Part shown: in pieces, positions 21,766 through 33,815 of the stretch
How positions within the stretch are numbered: the stretch's first letter is position 1
How the letters are laid out: each line of letters starts with the position of its first letter
From: Gari tellinella
Lineage: Eukaryota > Mollusca > Bivalvia > Cardiida > Psammobiidae
Reading direction: 5' to 3'
NCBI GenBank assembly: GCA_922989275.2
Contig: OV277858.1
Span: 6,324,001 to 6,388,000, forward strand
Length of the DNA: 64,000 bases
Made by a program: the position numbers and the translations under genes
The notes under the pieces: model-generated
Database searches by the model: none
Told to the model about the DNA's origin: nothing
The model's input: the letters and a program-made list of their open reading frames with translations, nothing else

Positions 21766-23160
21766 GCTCACCTGAGCTAGCTCAGGGTGAGCTTTTGAAA
21801 TCCTTGAATGTCCGGCGTGCGTCTTCAGTCGTCCGTCGTGCGTCGACAACAATATTAGTGTATACACTCTAGAGGCCACACTTTATCCTATCTTTCTCAA
21901 ACTTGCTCAGATGGTGTATTGCCATAAGAGTTCAAATGAGATCGATTATGGTTGAAATCTAACAAATAGGTAATGCGTTATCTACCTTTGAGCTGCTAAA
22001 AATGCCATATTTAACATCGTTTACACTCTAGAGGCCACAGTATTTAGCCAATCTTTCTAAATCTTGCCCAGATTGTATATGACCATAAGAGTTAGAAAGA
22101 TTCGATTTTGGTTGAAATCTGACAAATAGATCAATAGTTATCTACCTTTGAATTGCTGAAAATGCCATATTTAACGGTGTTTACATTCTAGAGGCCACAT
22201 TATTTATCCAATCTTTCTTAAACTTAACCAGATTGTATATGACCATAAGAGTTCCAATGAGTTCAATGTTGGTTTAAATCACACAAATAGATCAAGAGTT
22301 ATCTACCTTTGAATTGCTGAAAATGCCATTTTTAACAGTGTTTACACTCTAGAGTTAACAATTGTTATCCAATCTATCTCAAATTTGCTCAGATTGTATA
22401 TGACTATAAGAGTTCAGATGCGTTTGATTATTGTTGAAATCAGACATATATGTGTCAGTCATAATTATGACCATAAGAGTTCGAAAGAGTTCTATTTTGG
22501 TTGAAATCGGATAAATAGATCAAGAGTTATCTACCTTTGAATTGCTGAAAATGCTATATGTAACGATATTTACTCTCTAGAGGCCACAAATTTTATCCAA
22601 TCTTTCTCAAATTTACTCAGATTGTATATTACCATTAGACGTCGAATGAGTTTAATTATGGTTGTAATATGATAAATAAGTCAAGAGTTATTTTTCTTTG
22701 AATTGCTAAAAATGATATATTTAACAGTGTTTACGCTTTAGAGGCCACAATATTTATCCAAGCTCTCTCAAACTTGCCAAGATTGTATATGACCATAAAG
22801 AGTTTGCAAAAGGGTGATTATGGTTGGAATCATACAAATAGATCAAGAGATATCTACATTTGAATTGCTGCAAATGCTGTATTTTACAGTGTTTACACTC
22901 TTGCAAATACAGTTTTCAATGGATTTTGATTATACTTGTACACAAAGGATGTAGCTATACGTTCTCGAAGGAGTGCAATTATTGTTGAAATGTAATCATT
23001 ATGGCAATAGTTACCTGCCCTTGATATACTCTAGTTATCTGCCTTTGATGTACTCTACTATACTACAGTAGGTCGACAAACTTGAATGGATTTAGAATAA
23101 AACGGGTTAAATTCAAAGGTAAAGCTATCATACTTCTTTACAAATGGTGAGCGATATCAG
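21766..23160. repeat. Helentron-like element: AGCTCACC hairpin plus ~160-bp tandem array
   Basis: A near-perfect hairpin, AGCTCACCTGAGCT followed by AGCTCAGGGTGAGCT (21769-21797), precedes seven or so diverged units of 150-170 bp starting 'gtttacactctagaggccac' (near 21860, 22020, 22180, 22340, 22568, 22728, 22890). The layout of a terminal hairpin plus central tandem repeats is that of the bivalve pearl/CvA and other Helentron-related non-autonomous elements; the family assignment is inference. Mirrored at 52448-53842. Confidence 0.72.
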
Positions 23161-23354
23161 GCCCTCTTGTTGTTACTCCTTGTTGTGAAAAACAATTGCT
23201 TTTTCCACAATTTTAATTGGGTAAATACCCCAATACTCCCCTTATCTGTAACCCTGGTAAGTACTAAAATTGGTTATAAATTAGCCTTGAAAACTTACTT
23301 AAAGCATTGGAAGAATAAAAGTAGTGCTTTAAATACAAGAGAGTCACAACCTTA

Positions 23355-23640
23355 GAAGTTAGATACTTATACAGTTGTTGCCATGGACCATTCCCAATAG
23401 CACCCAACCTTGAGTTTGACCTCGACCTTGACCTAATTTGGACTTGAAATATTTTATAAACTTAAATAGGCTATTTCTTGGTTAACTAAATTTTATCGTT
23501 CCATCTTGTGTGAACAATACTGAATTCAATGCTTTGATACGTATACAGTTGTTGTCTTGGGACAATACCAACCCACCCATATTACCTAACCTCAATTTAG
23601 CCTTGTTCTAATTTGGACTCCTAATATATCGCCAATGACA
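23355..23640. repeat. fragment of the 'CCCCCGG' tandem-repeat family
   Basis: Two degenerate units with 'atacttatacagttgttgcc' and 'ttgacctaatttggacttg' match the internal units of 34775-35785. Mirrored at 51968-52253. Confidence 0.7.
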
Positions 23641-23861
23641 ACCTACGACCAATTATACTATCAACTCAGACATTGATTTTTAATGACAAAGTGATGTCAT
23701 AATTGATGTCACCAGTATTAGTCAGTATGGTAAATTTTTATGTCATCATCAAATTGAACAAATAAAGTAATAATGGGGAATGCCGATGACTACCTAAGGC
23801 CAATATTGTACAGTCATGAATTTGAATCGGAAGAAATAAATTCGATATTTTATTAGATGGT

Positions 23862-23945
23862 AGCTTAAAGCAGGCTGAAAGTAAAGCAGAATGTAGTCAT
23901 TGCACCTTAAGGCGCGTTCTGCTTTACTTTCAACTTGCCTTAAGT
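23862..23945. mobile_element. small foldback element, AAAGCAGG-TGAAAGTAAAGCAGAA arms
   Basis: 'aaagcaggctgaaagtaaag' is followed after a short loop by its reverse complement (CTGCTTTACTTTCAACTTGC), with CCTTAAGG in the loop. Related hairpins lie at 25952 and 29687, and single arms near 24135 and 24773. No coding capacity, so a MITE-like unit. Mirrored at 51663-51746. Confidence 0.8.
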
Positions 23946-24471
23946 GGCAATTTATCTTCAACTTAAGAACAGATCTGTGCCGGGTTAAAGTATAATTTAC
24001 TGTTATAAACTGAAAGACATTCTTCTTTTTCTTGCAGTTAAAAGCCAGTCTGGATTTGGACACAACCAATGTTACGGTGAATATCTGTTTTCTTTTTAAC
24101 TGGCTTAACCTGTTTTCTGTTTTGTTGACAGGTAGTTGTTTTAAGCATGTTGAAAGTAACACAGAATGCTTTTAACTGCAATTGTACGAATACATGCAGG
24201 TACGAAGCTTGCAAGGGTAACCATATAGCTGGTTCCCTCATCGAGTTTGGTACCTGGCATGAGTCACATGATGTATGAAAAATTTGCATTTTGGCAGTGT
24301 TTGGAGTGTTTGTGTTCCTAAACCAAGCTAATGCGTGTTTAGGCCGTAAAGAGGTAAATAAAACATTATTTATTGTATATTCTATACGATCTAAGATTGA
24401 TATTATAAGTTACACGGTATAAAATAATTTAGGCAGGGTCACCTGGGTGTATACGGTAGGCTTGTATGACG

Positions 24472-24525
24472 GTTTTAGATTCCGAATTTCCTGAATGCAA
24501 AGGAATTACGGAATCCAAAACCGCA
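24472..24525. repeat. hairpin CGGTTTTGGATTCCG type
   Basis: 'cggttttagattccg' pairs with 'cggaatccaaaaccg' around a loop with AATTTCC/GGAATT. It is an isolated hairpin, mirrored at 51083-51136. Confidence 0.75.
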
Positions 24526-24839
24526 GGGTGCATGACCATAACTTTGAGACGAAAAATCCGCTGATTTCTTTTCTTTTCAATCGAAGCTCGCGCTTCTGAA
24601 TATGTGTCTGTGTTCGTGACATGCGCTCATTGATTAACCCTTTACTCTATAGATACACTTTTATACGTACACATTTCTTCAATATTCTACTGATGAAAAT
24701 AACAAAGCATAATGAGTCTTCACCCATTACCCCATAAATGCATTTGCTACGTCTTTAATTTATTCTGTATTCTGCTTTACTTTCAACATGTTTTAAGTGA
24801 TCTCGTGCTGTCAGAACAATAATTTGGCTATTCAGGGTT

Positions 24840-24955
24840 GGTAATCGACCGGTCAATAAGAGAATTGACCACCACCCGGGCGGTCAATACTGGTTTTAAC
24901 CGGTCATTAGTGGTCATTACCGGTCATTACTGGTCAATTGACCACTTCAAACCAA
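24840..24955. repeat. cluster of GGTCA / TGACC half-sites
   Basis: Within ~115 bp the words ACCGGTCA, TGACCAC and GGTCAAT occur about ten times in both orientations. It is a low-complexity local expansion, mirrored at about 50653-50768. Confidence 0.65.
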
Positions 24956-25951
24956 TTTATAACCTATGTATCTTACCCCTAGCAATGTAAATTGTTGTTT
25001 AATATATACAGTACATACAATCTGTACTGGTAAGGATCTTTTAAAATAACGGTATGATATTTTGATGTTTGTTTTTCAAAGTTTTACTTTTATGACAACA
25101 AGTGGTATTTTGCCAGATGGCCATTTGATGTGGTCGATTCAATCTGACTTACACTTATAAAATAAAGTACTTAGTACCCTACCTATCTTATTCATACATT
25201 GTCATGATGAACATACTGGGAATAATGATCATGATTTAATGGTAAGATTGAAATATTTGAATTACATTTTGTAAATATTCGATAAAACCAAGACTACAAA
25301 GTGGTTGATTGAAAGTATTGACCACCTAGGATCAGTTTGGGAGTTTACCAACCAAAAGGCTAGTTATAATCATAATCAATCAACCACTAAATACTTCAAC
25401 TCAATATAAAACTGTTCACTTTCAACTCAACTTAACATTAAAAACCTCAATTGAACACTAACAATTTCAATTGACCACTTTGGGAATATATTACAGCAAA
25501 TACTTAACCATTAAGATCATATAATCTGAATAAGGGGAGATCCTTTGAAAGCACAGAAAACAAAGCAAATACTGAAAATTGCAGACTCGGTTCATTTGAG
25601 TCTGTTCATGAGCAATACTTAAATATGCAACAGTGCTCACGCCCCCCTAGCACCAGTTTAAGCGGAATTCAACTTTCAACTGTAAATGCGCTGAAATCAA
25701 TGATTCAAAGGACCAGAAAGTATAACAACACTGAGAATGAAGTACGGGGCGACTTTTTACAGCCGCCACACAAGCACTTAACATCTGCTGTTAACATCTG
25801 CATATACCCATTGTATGTATCTAACATGATTACAGGATTGCCATAAGTTGACATAAAAAAATCCTAAGATTTCCAAATTCGCATTTTTCAAGTGTGATTT
25901 TACGAAACGTACCTTTCCCCATCGCCTGTTTCTATTTTTGTTGACACATGG

Positions 25952-26033
25952 CTGCTAAAAGCAGGCTGAAAGTAAAGCATAATGATCCTTGAGGTGCATT
26001 TTGCTTTCCTATCATCCTGCTTTAAACTACCAT
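25952..26033. mobile_element. small foldback element, second copy
   Basis: 'aaagcaggctgaaagtaaag' and a diverged complementary half ending CCTGCTTTAAAC, with CTTGAGGTGC in the loop. Same family as 23862-23945; mirrored at 49576-49657. Confidence 0.75.
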
Positions 26034-26834
26034 GTACTAGAAAGAAAGGTTTAGGAACAATCCGGAGAAATGGCAACCCTGTGATTACGTCATCACATTG
26101 GAATGTGGACATCTTGTTCATTACATGTACAGTAAAACTAATTTAAAACAAACTGTGATAAGGCAAATTTTGGCTTATAGCGAACTAAATGTCATTACTT
26201 GGCTGATCTCTTCATTAATTTTATACAGGATATGATGCTTAGTGCGAATTTGGTCAGAGCGAATTTTCGCTTAGGGGGAACTGATTTCCAAGTACCTTCA
26301 TCCACAAAACGCTTTAAAATACCTTCGTAAAAGCGAATTTCATCTTGCTTCAGTCTTCAGTAACCTATGTAATTCGCGCAATAAAAACTGTGAGGCATAA
26401 GTGTTAAAACACACAAAAAGATCTGGATGACTTGAGAATGTATCCATAATTACGATAGGGTATAATTAACAAGGCCTTATAATCAGTCTTGATCAGTTAA
26501 AACATTTTAAACATACCGTACATTTTTCATGTACGGTTGGTGTCTATGTGAAAGCCCATGTTCTTCGAAAGTTCCTGGTATTTTGATTTTCTAATTTTTA
26601 TTATTTTTGAAATAACTGACCATTACTTTACATTACGTTTCGCCGCTTAATGCCTTTAATTTTCTAAAGAATACTCTTGAGACATATTGACACAGGACAT
26701 ATTATTACATATTTTCGATAGCGGTGAGCCCCATGTCGGCGAAACAGCAACTTTGTGTGTCTCGACGGGTGGTTTATGGGTTTGTAGGTCAGGTTGATTA
26801 CTCTACTACTGTCACTAATCTGATTAATGTTTTT

Positions 26835-27529
26835 TTTTAGTTTACCTGGCAGGAAGTGCCACGGTGAGCTTTTAGGATTGCTGGATGTCCGTCGTCTGTC
26901 TGCTGTTCGACGTCCGTCCATTCACAATTGGTTCGTTAACACTAGCAGCTACAAATTTCATCCAATCTTCATGAAACTTAATCACAATAATTTTCTAGTA
27001 AAAATCTAGGCAAAGTTTGAATGTGGGTTATGTTGGGTTGAAAACTAGGTCACTATGTCAAATCATAGAATAACCTTGTTAACACCCTAGAGGCTACAAA
27101 TCTCATTGGATCTTTATGAAACGTGGTTAGAATGTTTGTCTCATTGTTATCTAGCTCAACTTTGAATATGGGTCATGTCCGGTCACTAGGTCAAATCATA
27201 AAAACCCTGTTAAAATTCGAGACTACAAATTGTGTCTGATCTTAACGAAACTTCGTCAGAATATTTGCTTATTGATACCTAGGTCAAGTTCGGATATAGG
27301 TCATGCTTGGTCAAAAACTAGGTCACTTGGTCAAATCATAGAAAAATCTGTGTTAATACTCTGTAGGCTATACTATAAATCTTATTGGATCTTAATGAAT
27401 CATGTTCTGAATGTTTGTCTCATTGATATCTAGGTCAATGTTGAATATGGATCATACCCGGTAAAAAATTAGAGCCTTCAGATTTCATCTGATCTTTATG
27501 CAACTTCGATGTCTTACAGTTACTCGTAA
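26835..27529. repeat. ~130-bp tandem array with AGGTCA motifs, first part
   Basis: A hairpin ('tttacctggcaggaagtgcc' to GGTGAGCTTTT) leads into five diverged units containing 'aaaaactaggtcactaggtc', 'gttaacaccctagaggctac' and 'ttgatatctaggtcaa'. The layout is the same as in other AGCTCACC arrays. It is interrupted at 27530 by the YLDD-element tail and resumes at 28047. Confidence 0.78.
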
Positions 27530-28046
27530 CTACAGACTAGTCGCTTGACCGTTGCCATAGTGGGTTATTTTTAACACGGGCTTGAATGTTTAATTATTTC
27601 CCATGTTACTAATGATCTTGTCATAGAATTTTTGCTAAATGTTTTACATGTATTTACTTACTGTGCTGGCGGTCTTTTTGATTGTGAGGTTGTGGAACAG
27701 GGTTTATATTTTATGTACACTGTTTGTCTTTATAGGTGAATATAGGAGATAAGTGTGAGGTTGGGCGCCCCTAAACCCAGGTTTAACCCCCCAGTGGTTG
27801 TTAATGATTAATTAATTTATAGTTGGTTATTGATTGCTACTGACCGTACCAAGGCGGGCTCCTATGCTCACTTTGCTTTATGTTTGTCTTGCGTGTTGTT
27901 TTCTATTTAGTGTGTAGATGAGGGAATGGTATTGCGTGTGTGTGTGTGTGTTTGTTGTGGTATGACTGTGTGTGTGTGTTCTGCTTGAGAGGTGGGTATA
28001 TTGTTTGTGTTACGTTTCCTGCTTGAGTCTTTCGTATTTATTTATT
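27530..28046 (+). mobile_element. 5'-truncated YLDD-element tail
   Basis: It starts 'cttacagttactcgtaacta' and ends 'gagtctttcgtatttattt', with GGTTGGGCGCCCCTAAAC and a GT-rich run between. It is the reverse complement of 8487-9040 with few changes. It lacks all coding sequence and sits inside a tandem array, whose units continue on both sides. Mirrored at 47563-48079. Confidence 0.85.
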
Positions 28047-28262
28047 GGTCAGAATGTTTGCCTTATTGATACCTAGGTCAAGTTCGAATATGGGTCATTT
28101 TGGGTCAAAAACTAGGTCACTAGGTCAAAACATAGGAAAAACTGTTAACACTCTAGATGCTACAACTCTCATTGGATTTGAATGAATTTTGCTTTAATAA
28201 TATGTTTGCTTCATTGATATTTAGCTCAGTTAATTTTGAATGATGTTTGGTTTTAACTAGCC
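28047..28262. repeat. ~130-bp tandem array, continuation
   Basis: Begins 'ggtcagaatgtttgcctt' and includes a perfect AGGTCACTAGGTCA at 28114. Mirrored at 47347-47562. Confidence 0.75.
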
Positions 28263-28421
28263 TTGTTGGGGTAGATCATGGAAAATAAACAAGCCCCGAC
28301 CAGAAGAAAGGGAATTTATTGACTTAGGATGCAGCGTAATGTCGAACACTGGCCTGTTATTTGTTTAACTTAAAAAAAAAAGATATTTTTTTTGTATAGC
28401 TAAAATAATTATTTATTTCAG

Positions 28422-28525
28422 AAAGCCAAGTGTCCGACTCCAGAATGATGAAGACACTAGATATTGGTTAGAATCCGGTTTGAACAAAGGTGGTTTTAAT
28501 GACCAGTGCATCTCCGACTATAAAG
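28422..28525 (+). CDS. internal exon of an unrecognised host gene, left copy
   Basis: Strong acceptor 'atttatttcag' ends at 28421 and donor AAAG|GTAAAA starts at 28526. The 104 nt are open in one frame: 34 complete codons with a one-base remainder at each end. The peptide begins KPSVRLQNDEDTRYWLESGL and continues with NKGGFNDQCISDYK. It is hydrophilic, with no signal or membrane segment. The end phase fits the next exon at 30123, giving a Glu codon across the junction. The other two frames have stops. Protein family not recognised. The right-arm copy (47084-47187, minus) is identical base for base. Confidence 0.72.
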
Positions 28526-28899
28526 GTAAAACTACATTATGTATCAGATCAAATTTATTTTCGTTGACTTAGTGAAATATCAGGTCGTACAGAGAAGTGC
28601 TGAAACTATTAGAAAAATACCAACAAGTTAACTGAGTTAAGTATGCCCCATATTTGAAATTTATTTTCGACATTTTTAGCTTACATTCACGAAGTGAGGG
28701 GGGGCTTATGTTATACTCGCGGTTTATGCATCCAATAAATATAATAAACTATAAGGGCTTGGTCTTAAACTACTGCACATAAGGTCACGAAACTTTATAT
28801 GCTGATGTGCCTCATTAAACAGACCACGATGCACCACAATTGAGTGACCTAGACATTTGACCTTGACCAATAGGGCCAACATTAAGGTTTGCGTTAAAG

Positions 28900-29585
28900 C
28901 ATGTTTAGAAAAAACGACTGCAACTACAGTCACTCTAGCGGCTACAAATTTCATTCGATCTTCATGAAGCTATGACAATGTGTGTTTATGAAATCTAGGC
29001 CAAGTTCCAATGTGGGTCATGTTGAGTCAAAAACTAGGGCACTGGGTCAAATCTTAGAAAAACCTTGTTAACACTCTAGAGGCTACAAATCTCAATGGGT
29101 CTAAGTGAAACTTGGTCAGAATGTTTGCCTCATTGATATCTAGGTCAAATTCGAATGTGGGTCATGTTGGGACAAAAACTAGGTCACTAGGTCAAATCAT
29201 AAAAAACCTTGTTAACACTCTAGAAACTACAAATCTAATTGGATTTTAATGCAACTTGGTTAGAATGTTTGCCCAATTGATATCTATGTCAAGTTTTAAT
29301 ATGGGTTATGTCGGGTCAAAAACTAGGTCACTAGGTCAAATCAAAGAAAAAGAGTGTTAACCCTCTACAGGCTACAAATCTCGTTAGATCTGAATGGAAT
29401 ATTTTCAGAATGTTTGCCTTCATCAAATCTAGGTCAAAATCAAATGTGGATTGTGTCTGGTCAAAAACTAGATCACTAGAAAAATATGTTAACACTCTAG
29501 AGGTTGATTGTGGGTCATGTCCATGTCCAGTCATATATAGGTTAAGTTAACATGGTGTACCAGGTGAGCGATTTAGGGCCATGGT
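28900..29585. repeat. ~130-bp tandem array with AGGTCA motifs, second array
   Basis: About five units, with AGGTCACTAGGTCA perfect at 29181 and 29325. It ends 'caggtgagcgatttagggcc', another hairpin-type terminus. It lies in the intron between the two exons. Mirrored at 46020-46705. Confidence 0.78.
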
Positions 29586-29686
29586 GGCCCATGTCATTGA
29601 ATTGGTGCCGAAATTAATTAAGAAAAATGCATGTATATCAGGCAACAAAAGATCATTTGGAGATTTCATTTGGTCGTATATGTCCA

Positions 29687-29759
29687 TAAAGCAGGTTTGA
29701 AGTAAAACAGAAGTGCCTTAAGGCAAAATCTGTTTTACTTTCAACCTGCTTGAAGTTGT
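29687..29759. mobile_element. small foldback element, third copy
   Basis: 'aaagcaggtttgaagtaaaa' pairs with 'ttttactttcaacctgctt', with a palindromic GCCTTAAGGC in the loop. It is the cleanest hairpin of its family; mirrored at 45846-45918. Confidence 0.82.
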
Positions 29760-29869
29760 CACCTGTCTTCAAAACAAGAAATAAGTTATGGGATATAGGG
29801 TAACATTTTCACCTGTAGGACTCAATTTTTGTCAGACTCATTGTTTTACAGAACGTGACTCATTCATCT

Positions 29870-30066
29870 GATTTCTAAAATAATCACTGCTCTAGAAGCT
29901 ACAAATCTCATTTGATCTTAATGAAACTTTTCTCAAATTTTTTGCCTCATCAAAATCTAGGCCATGGTTGAATGTGGGCCATGTGAGGTCAAAATCTAGG
30001 GCAGTATAGGTCAAGTTTTACATGGTGTACCAGGTGAACAATATAGGGCCATTGTGGCCCTTGTTT
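29870..30066. repeat. single AGGTCA-type unit with terminus
   Basis: A diverged unit ('tctagaagctacaaatctca') followed by 'accaggtgaacaatataggg', matching the end of the array at 29585. Confidence 0.65.
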
Positions 30067-30122
30067 TTAAAGTGTTGCATGTAGTTAAAGTTAGTATGTG
30101 TATCATATTTTGTCCATTTCAG

Positions 30123-30184
30123 AAAGAGATGATTTCAGTTTGGAAGATCACGTAACACAGTGGGAAAAAAAAGAAAAAGCTCAG
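30123..30184 (+). CDS. next exon of the unrecognised host gene, left copy
   Basis: Acceptor 'ttgtccatttcag' ends at 30122; donor CTCAG|GTAATA starts at 30185. The 62 nt complete the split codon from the 28422-28525 exon and then read RDDFSLEDHVTQWEKKEKAQ without a stop, a charged, helix-prone segment. Conserved splice signals and matching phase across a 1.6-kb intron full of repeats support a real gene. Exons upstream and downstream were not found. The right-arm copy (45421-45482, minus) is identical. Confidence 0.7.
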
Positions 30185-31149
30185 GTAATACTGATGGATC
30201 CATTTTATGCGGCTCACCATATATTCTAGTGTAAACATACTGTATTTCTCCTTGTAGATACCCCGTATCATTTATAATTGGGGCAAATTGTTTCGGTCAT
30301 CACTGCTTGTCTGTCCACAGCTTGAAACTTGACCATAAATGTTGAATCACATATAATCTATAAAGACTTCAATAAAATATGATAGAAACTTCATAGTTTG
30401 CATTTGGTCTCAATTCAAGGTCAAGGTCATGTAGAGGTTATTTAAATATTTAAAAGGCTGAATTTAACCATTTCCCTTATGCGCGCGTGTCAGCGCGTGT
30501 TTCATTATTACCTTATGAGCCCGTAAAAGCGCGACTTTATCTATTCCCTGATAAGCGCGGCTTTCCGCGGGTTATCAATTACCTGATGAGAGCGGGTTAG
30601 AGCGAGTCCTCTATTTAGCGGCTAAAATCTCATTCTTCTACTTAATGTTTACTGTCCGGGTGTCTACACATTTAAAGTGTGTTCAAATATCTTCCGAAAT
30701 CCCAAATCTAATTATAGGGTTCTTACACAAATAATTTCATAAAACGAGGCTTAGGTCATTACGTGTGACCTATTGTTGATCGGTGATCTCCGTAAGACGT
30801 GCATATGATACTGCACGCACTACTCGTCATTTTTCGGAAAGTACGAACTATGTCAACTTATGAAATATGCAGAATGTTTCTAACTGTTCCTGAGGTCAAC
30901 ATCTAAATATAGTTAACCAATGGAATCGCGGAATTCCATAGAGCACGCTCCACATGCATGCTATCTACAAAAATATCACAGGGGGATGCCGCTTGACCGT
31001 TGCGTGACACACCGGAAGCGGGGTAATAAAGTTTCGGCTCGGGGATAAATAAAGCTCATCAAAAGTAAATATAATCCTAGGCGGTAGACAGAAATATCAA
31101 TCAACTAATTAACCAATCAAGCAGGTCTGTGACAAATTTTTACTGTCCC

Positions 31150-32280
31150 ATCTCGCAACTCGGATTCTCATCTTGATCCAAACCGTAAAAATGAAACGAA
31201 AAACTGAGCTGTGAATCATTTTGGATCCTGATGAGAACCAAGCTACTCGGCGTCTCATCTACATCAAATGTGTGTAAAACTAGAAGGAAAGTAAAAATTG
31301 AATAATGCAAAGGTGTCAAACAGTTTGGATCCTGATGCAGAGCCGATCTACACGGTGTCTGATCAAGATTCAAACTGATTGCGTAGGAATTCACGTGATA
31401 AAAAAATTCTAATAGATATCAAACAGTTACGACGCAGAGTCACTCAACATTGTGATCGGGATCCAAACTGTCTGAATTTATATCAAAGGAACATTTCTTC
31501 ATAAAATGTAAATCTGTTTAGATCTTGAACAGATGGCGAGCTACTCGGCGTCTCATCTTCATCCAAATCGCCTTTGTAAAACTAAAATAAAAAATAATTG
31601 AATGTGTTCTAAGATGTCAAACAGTTTGGATCCTGATGCAGAGCCGATCTACACGGTGTCTGATCAAGATTCAAACTGATTGCGTAGGAATTCACGTGAG
31701 AAAACAATCCAATAGATATCAAACAGTAACGACGCCGAGTCACTCAACATTGTGATCGGGATCCAAACTGTCTGAATTTACCGGGGTTTTTTTTCAAAGG
31801 AATATTTCTTCATAAAATGTAAATCTGTTTAGATTTTGATCAGATGGCGAGCTACTCGGCGTCTCATCTTCATCCAAATCGCTTTTGTAAAACTATAATG
31901 CAAAATAATTGAATGTTCTCTAAGATGTCAAACAGTTTGGATCCTGATGCAGTGCCGATCTACATGGCGTCTGATCAAAATTCAAACTGATTGCGTAGGA
32001 ATTTACGTGAAAAAAATCTAATAGATATCAAACAGTTGTAACGCCGAGTCACTCAACATTGTGATCGGGATCCAAACTGTCTGAATTTATACCAAAGGAA
32101 TATTTAATTCATAAAATGCAAATCAGACTCAGAGTTACTAAGTATCTGAGCTATATCATTGCTTTTATCCAGATCAGACTCCGAGTTACTGAGAATCTGA
32201 GCTGTATCAATGCTTAGATACAGATCGGACTTCGAGTTACTCGGCGTATTATCTGGATCTTAGTTGTTTTGAAATGCTAT
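31150..32280. repeat. higher-order satellite of GATC-rich hairpins (~305-bp unit)
   Basis: About twelve imperfect hairpins lie about 100 bp apart. They form a larger unit starting 'tcaaacagtttggatcctga' near 31315, 31616 and 31927. Each unit has three hairpins, ending respectively in GATTCAAACTG, GGGATCCAAACTG and ATCTTCATCCAAAT, with turns such as CGAGCTACTCGG. The last units near 32120-32250 are shortened. Mirrored at 43325-44455. Confidence 0.88.
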
Positions 32281-33315
32281 TCTATTGTATTCTATTGTAG
32301 ACAGCAGGTAAATCGTTACTCCATGCCGTATATATACTTACCATAGTAACATAAATCTAAGTAAAAATATATTGGAAATATATTGACTTGTATCGTTTTC
32401 ACCCAATTGCATGCAACTTATTCAAACTTAAAATTGTATGAAAATTACACCGTTAGAAAGGACATTTAATTGTCTACAAACTTTTCATTTACACTGTTAT
32501 GATTTTGTGAAGCAAAATAGCAGTTATAAGGGCTTGAAAATAACTTGTACCATAAATCTAAGTGTCAGTAATAAAAAGGATTGGAAATATATTGACTTGT
32601 ATCGTTTTAACCCAGTGACATTCTACTTATTCATTGTTCAAATTGTATAAAAATAATACCGTTAGAAAGGGAATTAAATTTTCTCCAAAATTGACATTTA
32701 CACTACTATGTAATATTTAAGCAAAAAGGCATTTAAAAGGGATTGAAAATGACAGGTGTCAAATTCACGCTAATTTTCCAATATTTCCAATTAGGTGTAT
32801 TGGTGAGAGTGTGTACTCTTATCAGACAGATACTGGCTATAGATAGCCAAATATCTCTTATCTATATCCCTGACAGATACGCCTTTGGCGTTAGTGCTAT
32901 GAGGTAAAGGGTTAACATCAATTGGTCATAACTTTTGAACTTAGTAACATGTGATAGAAACTTCATATTCGGTATGTGTACTCATCTGATAAAGCTCTTG
33001 ATTTCAATACAAGTTTGGTCATGTCTTACAAAGGTCAAAGTCAATAGAGGTTATGGTAAAGTCAGGCATAGTATTGACTTCAAACTTCATATACAGACAT
33101 ATCTCATTGACCAAGAGTGCAGTTTATAAGAACCGTTACTCCGTCATCAGTATTTTTATTGTCCTTTGATGTTATATTTTATTGAATGTAGTCTTGTCTG
33201 GAACATAATTGCCAAAGTATAAGAGTTATTGACTTAAAACTTAATATACAGATTATCTATATATTATTGTCTAGGAGTGCCATGCTCAAGAACTGTTACT
33301 CTGTCATCAGTATTT

Positions 33316-33790
33316 TTAGCTCACCTGGCACATAAGTGCCAATGTGAGCTATTGGGATCGCTGGATGTCTGTCCTCCGTCCACAATTGCTTGTTAACATT
33401 TAAATGGCCACACATTTCATTGGATCTTCATGAAACTTTATAACAATGTTTATCTTAATAAAATCTAGGTCAAGTGCGAATGAGGGTCATGTCCGGTTAA
33501 AAACTGGATCACTAGGTCAAATCAAAGAAAAACCATGTTAACCCTCTAAGGACTACATATTTCATTTGGTCTTCATGATTATTAGTCTTAATGTTTGTCT
33601 TGAAAAATGTAGGTCAAGTTTGAATGTGGCTTATGTCCGGTCAAAAACTAGGTCACTATGTCAAATTATAGAAAAAACCTTGTTAATACTCTAGAGGCTA
33701 CAAATCTCATTGTATCTTAATGAAACTTTTTTTAAAATGTTAACCTCATTAATATCAGAGAACAGCAAAGCTAATGTCATACCCCCGGCG
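33316..33790. repeat. AGCTCACC hairpin plus AGGTCA-type tandem units
   Basis: 'tagctcacctggcacataag' and its partner TGCCAATGTGAGCTA form the terminal hairpin. About three ~135-bp units follow. Mirrored at 41815-42289. Confidence 0.78.
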
Positions 33791-33815
33791 TGAGTGAGCG
33801 TGGCCAAGGTTAAAG

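Noticed and set aside
31150..32280. CRISPR-like array
   Set aside because: The repeats are imperfect and hairpin-bearing, with no unique spacers of constant length, and the genome is eukaryotic.
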